Made by a program: the position numbers and the translations under genes. Below are positions 1 through 7,729 of a DNA stretch of 28,120 nt, in pieces. The notes under the pieces were generated by a model that saw only the letters and a program-made list of their open reading frames with translations, had not been told where the DNA came from and searched no databases. Origin of the DNA: Rhodobacterales bacterium. Lineage in GTDB: Bacteria > Pseudomonadota > Alphaproteobacteria > Rhodobacterales > Rhodobacteraceae. Every line of letters begins with the position of its first letter. Position 1 is the first letter of the stretch. Location: assembly GCA_009992615.1 (NCBI GenBank), contig JAACVA010000080.1, forward strand, positions 1-28,120, written 5' to 3'.

Positions 1-1
1 G

Positions 2-211
2 GCCGAGGCGCCCCGGCCGCGGCAAACGCTGCGCGACATGAACGCCCTGCACCAGAAAATTCTCGACCGGCTGGGGCCCAGCCCTTTGGCCGAGGATCAG
101 TTGATCCGTGACCTTGCCATGTCAGTGGGTGATATCGCACCGCAGCTTGTCAGCCTGGAACTGGACGGGCGCATCGCCCGTCAACCCGGCGGCCTGATCA
201 CCCGTCTCTGA
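2..211 (+). CDS. dprA: DNA processing protein DprA, C-terminal fragment
   Basis: Only the last 69 codons are in the window; the gene runs in from the left and stops at TGA 209-211. DprA loads RecA onto incoming single-stranded DNA during natural transformation. The visible part is not the Rossmann-like core but the small C-terminal winged-helix domain found in many DprA proteins. It reads as a short helical repeat (NALHQKILDRLGPSPLAEDQ) followed by a recognition-helix-like stretch and an ending typical of the family (LELDGRIARQPGGLITRL). The next gene downstream is topA, the usual dprA-topA order in alphaproteobacteria, and this context supports the call. The core motifs cannot be checked here. 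Confidence 0.8.
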   Translation, partial: AEAPRPRQTLRDMNALHQKILDRLGPSPLAEDQLIRDLAMSVGDIAPQLVSLELDGRIARQPGGLITRL

Positions 212-285
212 TGCCCGGCTCTGTCGCGTGGGGGGCGGGGCGACGGCCCAACGCGCCTGAACCGAGCGTCGTTTCACCCCTGCGA

Positions 286-315
286 TTGACAAGCCCGGCT
301 GCACACCCACATCTA
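286..315 (+). promoter_or_regulatory. Possible topA promoter (perfect -35, weak -10)
   Basis: A consensus TTGACA lies at 286-291 in the dprA-topA gap. The -10 region 17-18 bases downstream (around 309-315) matches TATAAT poorly, so only the -35 half is convincing. A good ribosome binding site (GGAAGGAAG, 342-350) precedes the topA ATG at 354. Confidence 0.3.
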
Positions 316-353
316 GCGACGGTGCCGAACTGGCCCGAGTCGGAAGGAAGTGC

Positions 354-3071
354 ATGCCCGTTGTCGTCGTTGAATCCCCTGCCAAGGCAAAGACAATCAA
401 CAAATATCTCGGGCCGGGCTTCACCGTTCTGGCGTCTTACGGCCATGTCCGCGACCTGCCACCAAAGAACGGATCGGTGGACCCCGAGAACGATTTCGAG
501 ATGCTGTGGGAGATCGCCAGCGACAGCAAGAAGCATGTCAAGGCCATTGCCGATGCGTTGGCACAGGACAATGTGCTGATCCTCGCCACCGACCCCGATC
601 GCGAAGGCGAGGCGATCAGTTGGCACCTTGAGCAGACCCTGCGCAACCGCAAGTCGATCAGGAAAGACACGCCGGTCAGCCGTGTTGTATTCAACGCAAT
701 CACCAAATCCGCCGTGACCGAGGCGATGAAGCATCCGCGCCAGGTGGATGGCCCCCTCGTCGATGCCTATCTGGCGCGCCGGGCGCTGGATTATCTGGTT
801 GGGTTCAACCTGTCGCCGGTGCTGTGGCGCAAGTTGCCCGGTGCGAAATCGGCGGGTCGGGTGCAATCGGTGTGCCTGCGCCTGATCGTCGAGCGCGAGA
901 TGGAGATCGAAGCGTTTCGCGCCCGCGAATACTGGACGGTCAAGGCCCAGCTGCAAACCCCGCGCGGCCAGGGTTACGAGGCGCGGTTGACCGTCCTGGG
1001 TGGCCGAAAACTGGACAAGTTCAGCATCGAGACCCAGGCGGCCGCCGATCTGGCGGTGCAGGCGGTGACATCGCGCGATCTGCATGTCGCGTCGGTCGAG
1101 GCAAAGCCGGCCAGCCGCAACCCCAGCCCGCCCTTCATGACCTCGACGTTGCAGCAAGAGGCCAGCCGCAAGTTCGGCATGGGCGCCCGTCAGACGATGA
1201 GCACGGCGCAGCGCCTGTACGAGGCCGGGCACATCACCTATATGCGGACCGACGGCATTGACATGGCGCCCGAGGCGGTGACGGCAGCCCGCGCTGCGAT
1301 CAAGGACCGCTATGGTGCAAACTATGTGCCCGACGCCCCGCGCATTTACAAAAACAAGGCGAAGAACGCGCAAGAGGCCCACGAATGCATCCGCCCCACC
1401 GACATGACCCAGGATGCCGCCGCGCTGCGGATCACCGACAACGATCAGCGCAAGCTGTATGATCTGATCTGGAAACGCACCCTGGCCAGCCAGATGGAGG
1501 CCGCCCGCCTGGAACGCACCACCGTGGACATCGCCAGCAACGACAGTCAGGTAGAACTGCGCGCGACGGGTCAGGTGATGCTGTTTGACGGGTTCATGCG
1601 GGTCTATGAGGAAGGGCGCGACGACAGCGTCGATGACGACGACAAGCGCCTGCCACAGATCATGCAGGGCGAGGCCGCCAAGAAAGACAGCGTGACGCCG
1701 GAACAGCATTTCACCCAGCCGCCGCCGCGCTATACCGAGGCGACGCTGGTCAAGCGGATGGAAGAGCTGGGCATCGGCCGCCCCTCGACCTATGCCAGCA
1801 TCGTCACCACGATCCAGGACCGCGAATATGTTCGCAAAGAAGGCAACCGCCTGATCCCCGAAGACAAGGGGCGTCTGGTGACAGCGTTCCTGTCGAACTA
1901 CTTTCAAAAGTACATCGAATACGATTTCACCGCCGATCTCGAGGCACAACTTGACGATGTGTCAGCGGGCGAGCGGAATTATAAGGACGTGCTGGCGCGG
2001 TTCTGGCGCGATTTTTCGGCCGCCATCGCCGAAACCGCCGATCTGCGGATCGGCGAGGTGCTGGACAAGATCAACGAGGTGCTGGAACCGCACCTGTTTC
2101 CGGCCAAGGAAGACGGCAGCGACCCACGGCTTTGCCCGCATTGCGGCGAGGGGCGGCTGTCGATGCGCACGGCGCGGTCGGGCGGCGCGTTCATCGGCTG
2201 TTCCAACTATCCCGAGTGCCGCTATACCCGCGCCTTCGGTCCCCCGTCGGAAGATGGCGATGACACCGGTGGCATTCCGCCTGACGGCAAGGTTCTGGGC
2301 GAAGATGCGGGCGCGCGGATCTATGCGTTCAAGGGCCGGTTCGGCCCCTATGTGCAACGCGGCGAGGTGACCGAGGACACCAAGAAGCCGCCGCGCCAGA
2401 GCATCCCGAAGGAATGGCCGCCCGAAGAGGTGGATTTGCCACAGGCGGTGAAACTGTTGTCGCTGCCCCGCGCCATTGGGCCGCATCCCGAGGACGGGGT
2501 GATGGTCTGGGCAAATATCGGGCGCTATGGCCCCTATATCAAACATGCCGAATCGACCAGCGACCGGGGCGGCACGAACGCCAATCTCGAGGGTATAGAC
2601 GAAGTGTTTACCGTCGGCATGAACCGCGCGGTGCAACTTCTGGCCGAAAAAGTGGCATCGCGCGGCGGGGCGCGGGGCGCAAAAACCCTGCGCGCGCTTG
2701 GCGAACACCCAACCGAAGGCGGGCCGATCGACATCATGGAAGGCAAGTACGGCGCCTATGTCAAATGGGGCAAGGTCAACGCCACCCTGCCCAAGGACAG
2801 CGATGTGGCACAGGTGACGATGGACGAGGCGCTGGCGCTGATCGTCGAAAAGGCGCCAAAATCAGGCGCCAAGCGCAAGGCGGCACCGAAAAAGACGCCT
2901 GCAAAGGCCGGGGCAAAGGCGGGGGCAAAGGCGGGGGCAAAGACGCCCGCAGCAAAAAAAACCACAGCGCCAAAAACCGCCACCAAAAAACCGGCGGCCA
3001 AGAAGACCGCGCCGAAAAAGCCCACAAAACCGGCCAGCAGCGACGATGACGAGGGCGAGGTGTTTGAATGA
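354..3071 (+). CDS. topA: DNA topoisomerase I (type IA)
   Basis: This 905-residue enzyme relaxes negative supercoils by cutting and passing a single strand. The N-terminal Toprim domain begins VVVVESPAKAKTINKYLG and carries the acidic DPDREGE motif (D80, D82, E84). The active-site tyrosine is Y296 in ITYMRTDG. A zinc ribbon follows with C594, C597, C616 and C622. After it come three Topo_C repeats with GRFGPYV (661-667), GRYGPYI (723-729) and GKYGAYV (797-803). The last 70 residues are a Lys/Ala/Pro-rich tail like histone H1, ending in an acidic patch; such tails are common on alphaproteobacterial TopA and probably bind DNA without sequence preference. The start is set by the RBS at 342-350. 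Length and motif set are complete. Confidence 0.97.
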   Translation: MPVVVVESPAKAKTINKYLGPGFTVLASYGHVRDLPPKNGSVDPENDFEMLWEIASDSKKHVKAIADALAQDNVLILATDPDREGEAISWHLEQTLRNRKSIRKDTPVSRVVFNAITKSAVTEAMKHPRQVDGPLVDAYLARRALDYLVGFNLSPVLWRKLPGAKSAGRVQSVCLRLIVEREMEIEAFRAREYWTVKAQLQTPRGQGYEARLTVLGGRKLDKFSIETQAAADLAVQAVTSRDLHVASVEAKPASRNPSPPFMTSTLQQEASRKFGMGARQTMSTAQRLYEAGHITYMRTDGIDMAPEAVTAARAAIKDRYGANYVPDAPRIYKNKAKNAQEAHECIRPTDMTQDAAALRITDNDQRKLYDLIWKRTLASQMEAARLERTTVDIASNDSQVELRATGQVMLFDGFMRVYEEGRDDSVDDDDKRLPQIMQGEAAKKDSVTPEQHFTQPPPRYTEATLVKRMEELGIGRPSTYASIVTTIQDREYVRKEGNRLIPEDKGRLVTAFLSNYFQKYIEYDFTADLEAQLDDVSAGERNYKDVLARFWRDFSAAIAETADLRIGEVLDKINEVLEPHLFPAKEDGSDPRLCPHCGEGRLSMRTARSGGAFIGCSNYPECRYTRAFGPPSEDGDDTGGIPPDGKVLGEDAGARIYAFKGRFGPYVQRGEVTEDTKKPPRQSIPKEWPPEEVDLPQAVKLLSLPRAIGPHPEDGVMVWANIGRYGPYIKHAESTSDRGGTNANLEGIDEVFTVGMNRAVQLLAEKVASRGGARGAKTLRALGEHPTEGGPIDIMEGKYGAYVKWGKVNATLPKDSDVAQVTMDEALALIVEKAPKSGAKRKAAPKKTPAKAGAKAGAKAGAKTPAAKKTTAPKTATKKPAAKKTAPKKPTKPASSDDDEGEVFE
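2901..2943 (+). repeat. 12-bp tandem repeat inside the topA tail
   Basis: Three copies of a 12-base unit start at 2901, 2913 and 2925 (GCAAAGGCSGGG), with a partial fourth at 2937. They are in frame and encode a repeating Ala-Lys-Ala-Gly in the basic tail of topoisomerase I. Copy number could vary between strains by slippage without changing the frame. Confidence 0.85.
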
Positions 3072-3074
3072 TCG

Positions 3075-3101
3075 GCGGCCCGCGTTGACAGCAACGGCCG
3101 C
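3075..3101 (+). terminator. Hairpin after topA (no T-tract)
   Basis: GCGGCC (3075-3080) pairs with GGCCGC (3096-3101), and inside it GTTG (3084-3087) pairs with CAAC (3092-3095) around ACAG. A three-base bulge separates the two stems. No run of T follows, so it may be an RNA-stabilising hairpin rather than a true terminator. It overlaps the -35 proposed for scoA. Confidence 0.35.
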
Positions 3102-3114
3102 GCAGACCAATACG
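3085..3114 (+). promoter_or_regulatory. Possible scoAB promoter
   Basis: A consensus TTGACA at 3085-3090 is followed after 18 bases by AATACG (3109-3114), which matches three of six -10 positions. The start codon of scoA lies 30 bases further on, with a GGGGAT ribosome binding site at 3132-3137. The assignment is from sequence match only. Confidence 0.35.
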
Positions 3115-3143
3115 GAATGAACTGAAACTGCGGGGATCAACCG

Positions 3144-3848
3144 ATGAAAAAGGTCTATGATTCGGCGACAGAGGCACTGGATGGCCTGTTGTTCGACGGC
3201 ATGTTCATCGCGGCGGGCGGATTTGGGTTGTGCGGCATCCCGGAACTGTTGCTGCAAGCCATCAAAGAGGCGGGCACGAAGGATCTGACCTTTGCATCCA
3301 ACAACGCCGGGGTCGATGATTTCGGCATCGGCATCCTGTTGCAGACGCGGCAGGTGAAAAAGATGATCTCGTCCTATGTGGGCGAAAACGCCGAATTCAT
3401 GCGGCAGTATCTGTCGGGCGAACTGGAGCTGGAGTTTAACCCCCAAGGCACCCTGGCCGAACGGATGCGCGCCGGGGGCTGCGGCATTCCGGGGTTCTAT
3501 ACCAAAACGGGTGTGGGCACCGTGATTGCCGAGGGCAAGGAGGTGAAGAATTTCGAAGGTCAGGATTACATCCTGGAACGCGGAATTGTCGCCGACCTGT
3601 CCATCGTCAAGGCGTGGAAGGCTGACGTGACCGGCAACCTTGTGTTCCGCAAGACCGCGCGCAATTTCAACCCGCCCGCCGCCATGTGCGGCAAGGTCTG
3701 TGTTGTCGAGGTTGAGGAAATCGTGCCGGTGGGCAGCCTTGACCCCGACATGATCCACCTGCCCGGCATCTATGTGCATCGCCTGATCCAAGGGGCGCAT
3801 GAAAAGCGCATCGAACAGCGCACCACGCGCAATAAGGAGTCTGCCTGA
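3144..3848 (+). CDS. scoA: Succinyl-CoA:3-ketoacid CoA-transferase, subunit A
   Basis: This 234-residue protein is the alpha subunit of a family I CoA transferase. It moves CoA from succinyl-CoA to acetoacetate (or another 3-oxoacid) so that ketone bodies or polyhydroxybutyrate products can enter the TCA cycle. The family signature DGMFIAAGGFGLCGIPE lies near residues 18-34. The EFNPQGTLAERMRAGGCGIP stretch (near residues 98-117) and the ETA-like PxTGVGT segment after it are typical of SCOT alpha chains. The stop codon overlaps the start of scoB by one base (TGATG), so the two subunits are translationally coupled. Length is normal. Substrate preference within the family (acetoacetate against 3-oxoadipate) cannot be proven from sequence, but similarity is best to ScoA. 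Confidence 0.93.
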   Translation: MKKVYDSATEALDGLLFDGMFIAAGGFGLCGIPELLLQAIKEAGTKDLTFASNNAGVDDFGIGILLQTRQVKKMISSYVGENAEFMRQYLSGELELEFNPQGTLAERMRAGGCGIPGFYTKTGVGTVIAEGKEVKNFEGQDYILERGIVADLSIVKAWKADVTGNLVFRKTARNFNPPAAMCGKVCVVEVEEIVPVGSLDPDMIHLPGIYVHRLIQGAHEKRIEQRTTRNKESA

Positions 3849-4471
3849 TGGCCTGGGATCGCAATCAGATGGCCGCAAGGGCCGCGCAAGAGCTGCAAGA
3901 CGGGATGTATGTCAACCTTGGCATCGGCATCCCGACCCTGGTGGCCAATTATGTCGGTGACAAGGACATCACCTTGCAATCGGAAAACGGCATGTTGGGC
4001 ATGGGTCCGTTCCCCTTTGAGGGCGAGGAAGACTCGGATCTGATCAACGCGGGCAAGCAAACGATCACCGAACTGCCGCGCACCGCCTATTTCGATTCGG
4101 CCACCAGTTTCGGCATGATCCGCGGCGGCAAGATTGCCGCGGCAATTCTGGGCGCGATGGAGGTAGCCGAAAATGGCGATCTGGCAAACTGGATGATTCC
4201 CGGCAAGCTGGTCAAGGGGATGGGCGGCGCGATGGATCTGGTCGCGGGTGTGGGCCGGGTGATCGTGGTGATGGACCACACGTCGAAACACGGTGAGTCC
4301 AAGGTGCTGAAGGAATGCACCCTGCCGCTGACCGGCAAGGGCGTTGTGGACCGGATCATCACCAACATGGGCGTGCTGGACGTGGTGCCGGGCGGGCTGA
4401 AGATCATCGAATGTGCCGAGGGCGTGACCGAAGATGAATTGCGCGCCGCCACACAGGCCACCATCGTCTGA
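3848..4471 (+). CDS. scoB: Succinyl-CoA:3-ketoacid CoA-transferase, subunit B
   Basis: This 207-residue beta subunit completes the CoA transferase with the upstream gene. The catalytic glutamate is E46 in the SENG motif (LQSENGMLG), which forms the covalent glutamyl-CoA intermediate in this family. The preceding NLGIGIPTLVANYV and the later GGAMDLVAGVGRVIVVMDH are typical beta-subunit sequences. The start ATG overlaps the scoA stop by one base, which fixes the start. A terminator-like hairpin begins 13 bases after the stop, so scoAB looks like a two-gene operon. Confidence 0.94.
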   Translation: MAWDRNQMAARAAQELQDGMYVNLGIGIPTLVANYVGDKDITLQSENGMLGMGPFPFEGEEDSDLINAGKQTITELPRTAYFDSATSFGMIRGGKIAAAILGAMEVAENGDLANWMIPGKLVKGMGGAMDLVAGVGRVIVVMDHTSKHGESKVLKECTLPLTGKGVVDRIITNMGVLDVVPGGLKIIECAEGVTEDELRAATQATIV

Positions 4472-4483
4472 GTGGTTGAGGAC

Positions 4484-4513
4484 GGCAACGGCGCCCCTGT
4501 GGCGCCCTTTGCC
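4484..4513 (+). terminator. Terminator-like hairpin after scoB
   Basis: GGCAA (4484-4488) and GGCGCC (4490-4495) pair with GGCGCC (4501-4506) and TTGCC (4509-4513) around the loop CCTGT. The inner stem is perfect; a small mismatch separates it from the outer stem. Only three T residues follow the inner stem, so termination strength is uncertain. Confidence 0.5.
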
Positions 4514-4635
4514 AAAACGACACCCACAGCGAACGCCAGCAGACGTATCGTTTGCGCCCGGCGTTTCACAAATTTGGTCGCCAGAGCAGAAACAACACCA
4601 CAGAATTGCCCCATTCTGTTGCTAATCGGCGGGCA

Positions 4636-5634
4636 ATGACACTGGCCCCGATCCAAACCGCGCCCCGCGCCAGGCTGACCCGCGATCGAATGATCTTCGC
4701 GGGCTTTGGTGTGTTGCTGGTGGTGGGGCTGATCGGGCTGATTTCCGGCACCGGCTGGCGCGATATGGCGGCACAGATCGCCCGCATCGAAACGTGGCAA
4801 ATTGCGGTGCTGCTGGCGCTGAGTCTCGCCAATTACGGGCTGCGCGCCCTGCGTTGGCATGTCTTTACCCGGCGGCTGGGCCTGCGAACGTCATTGGTCC
4901 AGAACATCCTGCATTTCATCGGCGGCTTTGCGATGTCGGTCACGCCGGGCCGGGTGGGCGAGTTGGTGCGCATGAGATGGCTGTTGCGCGCCACGGGCTG
5001 GCGGTTTGAGCGCACGGCACCCTTGGCCCTGATCGACCGGGCGTCGGATCTGGCGGCCATGGGGCTGCTGCTGGCCTTTGCGCTGATGCTGTCGAGCAAG
5101 GGCATCGCCGGGGGATTGCCTGTTACCCTGCTGGCGCTGACTGCGGCCTTTGTCGTGACACGGCCCGCCCTGTTGGCGGGGCTGGCCACCGCCGGGCACA
5201 GGGCCACCGGACGGCTGCCCCGGCTGTTCGCCCGCCTGCGCCGTGCCGCCCGAGCACTGGCACGGTTTTCCAACCCGTCGGTCATAGTCGCCGCCATGGC
5301 GCTGGGACTGCTGGGTTGGGCCGCCGAGGCATGGGGGTTTCATTTGCTGCTGGTCTGGATGGGGCATGACATCGGAATCGCCACGGCAGTGGCGATTTTC
5401 ATCTTCGCCACCCTCGCGGGCGGGCTGACCGGGGCGCCGGGCGGGGTGGGCGGGGCAGAGACGGCTATGATCGCGCTGTTGTTGTTGCAGGGTGTTCCGC
5501 TGGCCATATCGGTGCCGGCCACTGCGATCATCCGCCTGACCACCCTGTGGTTCGCCATCGCCCTCGGGCTGATCGCGTTTCCAGTGGCCGAGCGCCGTTC
5601 AAGAAAGGACGCCGATGCGCTGGAAAATCGCTGA
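4636..5634 (+). CDS. Flippase-like integral membrane protein (LPG_synthase_TM / UPF0104 family)
   Basis: This 332-residue protein has about eight hydrophobic segments and resembles the flippase domain found at the N terminus of MprF and in stand-alone UPF0104 proteins. Typical features are the early RALRWHVFTRRLG segment, the GRVGELVRMRWL motif near residues 108-119, a DRASDLAAMG segment, and GGLTGAPGGVGGAE with an Ala/Gly-rich helix near the C terminus. Members move, or are thought to move, lipids or lipid-linked sugars across the inner membrane. I chose the ATG at 4636; an in-frame TTG at 4552 would add a 28-residue extension with no hydrophobic content. The 3' end overlaps the DprE1-type gene by 20 bases, so they are coupled. 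Context suggests the substrate is the polyprenyl-phosphate pentose made by the neighbours; this is inference. Confidence 0.75.
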   Translation: MTLAPIQTAPRARLTRDRMIFAGFGVLLVVGLIGLISGTGWRDMAAQIARIETWQIAVLLALSLANYGLRALRWHVFTRRLGLRTSLVQNILHFIGGFAMSVTPGRVGELVRMRWLLRATGWRFERTAPLALIDRASDLAAMGLLLAFALMLSSKGIAGGLPVTLLALTAAFVVTRPALLAGLATAGHRATGRLPRLFARLRRAARALARFSNPSVIVAAMALGLLGWAAEAWGFHLLLVWMGHDIGIATAVAIFIFATLAGGLTGAPGGVGGAETAMIALLLLQGVPLAISVPATAIIRLTTLWFAIALGLIAFPVAERRSRKDADALENR

Positions 5635-6922
5635 CTATGCCGGATGGGGCCGTGCGTTGCGCGCGACGGGCGATCTGGCCCGCCCCGAACGCCTGTCATC
5701 GCTGACCGCCCTTATGGCCGAGGAACCTGCCCCCGCCATCGGCAACTGTCGCAGCTATGGCGATGCCTGCCTGAACCATGGCGGGCGCGCGGTGCAAATG
5801 CTGCGCCTCGACCGAATCACCGGGTTTGATGCCAGCCGAGGCGTGGCGACGGTTGAGGCGGGGGTGCCGCTGGGCGAACTGGCGCGGATTTTCGCGCCCA
5901 AAGGCTGGTTGCCCGCAGTGATGCCCGGCACCGGCTTTGCCACCGTGGGCGGGGCCATCGCCCATGATGTGCATGGCAAGAACCACCATATCGCGGGGTC
6001 GTTCGGCCAGCATGTACGCGCAATCACCCTTGTCGGTGTGGATGGACAGGCGCGGCGGATCACCCCAGCCGATCCGCTGTTTCGCGCCACGGTGGGCGGG
6101 CTGGGCCAGACCGGGGTGATCGCATCGGCCGAAGTGCAGATGCTGAAATGCAAAGGCGATGTGATCGTCGTGACCGAACGGCGGATCACCGGCTGGGACG
6201 AGTTTCTGGGGTATCTCGATGCCTCCGATGCCACCTATACCGTTGGCTGGATCGACGCGACGGCGACCGGCGCCACCCTGGGCCGCGGCATTCTGGAAGA
6301 GGCGGAAACCGGATCGGGCCTTGTGTCGCAACCGGGGCGTGCGAAATCCGTGCCCTTCGACGCCCCCGGCTTTGCGCTGTCGCCCAACGTCGTGCGGCTG
6401 TTCAATGGCGCGTATTACCGGCGCGTGCCCGAAAAGGGGCGCACTGTGGTCAAACCGATACAGGAGTTCTTCTTTCCCCTCGACCGGATCCGCAACTGGA
6501 ACCGCCTGTATGGCAAAGAAGGGTTTCACCAGTTTCAATGCGTCGTGCCCGTGGCGGCGGCCCCCGCCCTGCGCGCAATGCTTGAAAGGATTGCGAAATC
6601 CGGCCTCGCCTCGCCGCTGGCGGTTCTGAAACGCATGGGGCCGGGGCACGCGGGCCTGATGTCCTTTCCGATGGAGGGATACACCCTGGCTGTCGATTTT
6701 CCCAACAGCGCCCGCGCCACCCGCCTGATCGGCGCGCTTGAGACCGATACCCTTTCGGCGGGCGGACGCATCTATCTGGCCAAGGACAGCCTGTCGAAAG
6801 GCAATGTCGTGCGCGCCATGTATCCCAACCATGCGGAATGGGCCGAAGCGGTGAACGCCGCAGACCCCGATGGCGTGCTGACCACCGACCTGATCCGCCG
6901 TCTTGACCTGAGGAATGCCTGA
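5615..6922 (+). CDS. dprE1: DprE1-type FAD-dependent decaprenylphosphoryl-ribose 2'-oxidase
   Basis: This 435-residue VAO-type flavoprotein matches mycobacterial DprE1, which oxidises the 2'-OH of polyprenylphosphoryl-ribose as the first half of epimerisation to arabinose. The FAD-binding part shows GNCRSYGD (43-50) and VGGAIAHDVHGKNHH (111-125). H120, Y48 and K122 line up with the FAD-contacting His132, Tyr60 and Lys134 of the M. tuberculosis enzyme at a constant offset of 12. K390 in RIYLAKDS lines up with catalytic Lys418, and the 31-residue distance to the benzothiazinone-target position is also kept. That position, Cys387 in M. tuberculosis, is Ala359 here. The gene overlaps the upstream flippase-like gene and abuts a DprE2-type SDR. 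Similar oxidases act on aldonolactones, but the GKNHH and AKDS motifs and the partner gene favour DprE1. Confidence 0.85.
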   Translation: MRWKIADYAGWGRALRATGDLARPERLSSLTALMAEEPAPAIGNCRSYGDACLNHGGRAVQMLRLDRITGFDASRGVATVEAGVPLGELARIFAPKGWLPAVMPGTGFATVGGAIAHDVHGKNHHIAGSFGQHVRAITLVGVDGQARRITPADPLFRATVGGLGQTGVIASAEVQMLKCKGDVIVVTERRITGWDEFLGYLDASDATYTVGWIDATATGATLGRGILEEAETGSGLVSQPGRAKSVPFDAPGFALSPNVVRLFNGAYYRRVPEKGRTVVKPIQEFFFPLDRIRNWNRLYGKEGFHQFQCVVPVAAAPALRAMLERIAKSGLASPLAVLKRMGPGHAGLMSFPMEGYTLAVDFPNSARATRLIGALETDTLSAGGRIYLAKDSLSKGNVVRAMYPNHAEWAEAVNAADPDGVLTTDLIRRLDLRNA

Positions 6923-7654
6923 ATGTCCGAACTCTGGATTCTGATCGGCGCGTCCTCCGCCATGGCGCGGGCGCTGGCGCGGGCGCTGGCCGAACGCGGT
7001 GACGGATTGATCTTGGCCGGGCGCGATATGGATGACATGTCCGCCACCGCCGCAGATTGTTTGATCCGCGGCGCGCCTTCGGCCCGCGCGATGCTGTTCG
7101 ACGCCCGTCAACCCGAGACCTTTCAACCAATTCTCAATGCACTGGACGACCGGATCGTCAATGCCGCGGTCTTTGTCGGCTCGATGCCCGCGCAGGACGG
7201 GATCGACGCGGCCCCCGCCCTGATCAACGGCGTCGTGATCGACAGTTTCACCGGCCCGGCGCGGTTTCTGCACATGCTGGCCCCCGAGATCGAGACGCGC
7301 GGCAGCGGGGTGATCGTCGGGGTCGGGTCTGTCGCCGGGGACCGCGGGCGCCTCGGCAACTATGTCTATGGAGCGGCCAAGGCCGGCTTTCACACCTATC
7401 TGTCTGGCCTGCGCAACCGGCTGACCCGGGCGGGTGGCCATGTGGTGACCGTGAAACCGGGTTTCGTGGACACGGCAATGACCTGGGGCATTCCGGACAT
7501 GTTTCTGGTGGCGCAACCCGAACAGGTGGCGCGCGATATTCTGAGCGCCGTCGCGCGGCGGCGCGACGTTATCTATACGCCATTCTTCTGGCGCTATATC
7601 ATGCTGATCATCCGGTCGATCCCGGAACGGATGTTCAAGAAGATGTCTGTTTGA
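6923..7654 (+). CDS. dprE2: DprE2-type short-chain dehydrogenase (2-keto reductase)
   Basis: This 243-residue SDR would reduce the 2-keto intermediate made by the preceding DprE1-type enzyme, giving polyprenylphosphoryl-arabinose. The cofactor site is LIGASSAMARAL (7-18), a variant of the usual GxxxGxG. The catalytic set is S136, Y149 and K153 (YGAAK), with VKPGFVDTAM after it. The C terminus is hydrophobic and basic (FFWRYIMLIIRSIPERMFKK), typical of DprE2 proteins and suited to membrane contact. Its ATG directly follows the dprE1 stop, and a GAGGA at about 6910 provides the ribosome binding site. A generic SDR is possible from sequence alone; pairing with DprE1 makes the specific call likely. 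Confidence 0.8.
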   Translation: MSELWILIGASSAMARALARALAERGDGLILAGRDMDDMSATAADCLIRGAPSARAMLFDARQPETFQPILNALDDRIVNAAVFVGSMPAQDGIDAAPALINGVVIDSFTGPARFLHMLAPEIETRGSGVIVGVGSVAGDRGRLGNYVYGAAKAGFHTYLSGLRNRLTRAGGHVVTVKPGFVDTAMTWGIPDMFLVAQPEQVARDILSAVARRRDVIYTPFFWRYIMLIIRSIPERMFKKMSV

Positions 7655-7673
7655 GAGTATGACACGGGACAGA

Positions 7674-7722
7674 CCGGGGCTCTGCCCCGGACCCCGAGGT
7701 ATTTCGCGCAAGAAAGAGACAG
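7674..7722. repeat. GC-rich hairpin repeat between convergent genes, probable terminator
   Basis: CCGGGGC (7674-7680) and GCCCCGG (7684-7690) form a perfect seven-base stem around TCT. After it comes ACCCCGAGGTATTT and an A/G-rich tail. I recall very similar GGGGCTCTGCCCC-GGACCCC-GxxTATTT elements scattered between genes in Rhodobacteraceae genomes. It sits in the 75-base gap between the ends of the DprE2-type gene (plus) and the HAD-UbiA gene (minus), a natural place for a terminator serving either strand. The family recollection is from memory. Confidence 0.6.
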
Positions 7723-7729
7723 GGGCGGC

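Noticed and set aside
198..1949. 583-codon open frame on the minus strand across topA
   Set aside because: It lies opposite a topA frame with every expected motif, has no recognisable domain, and is of the kind GC-rich coding DNA produces by chance.
2901..2943. Short tandem repeats considered as a CRISPR-like or mobile repeat
   Set aside because: The units are 12 bases, contiguous, in frame, and encode the basic tail of topoisomerase I; there are no spacers.
4552..4635. N-terminal extension of the flippase-like protein from a TTG
   Set aside because: The added residues are polar and unlike the family, and the ATG at 4636 begins just before the first membrane helix.
5696..7711. 671-codon open frame on the minus strand across dprE1 and dprE2
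   Set aside because: The plus-strand genes carry the FAD and SDR motifs; the opposing frame is rich in His/Arg/Gly, as antisense frames of GC-rich genes are.
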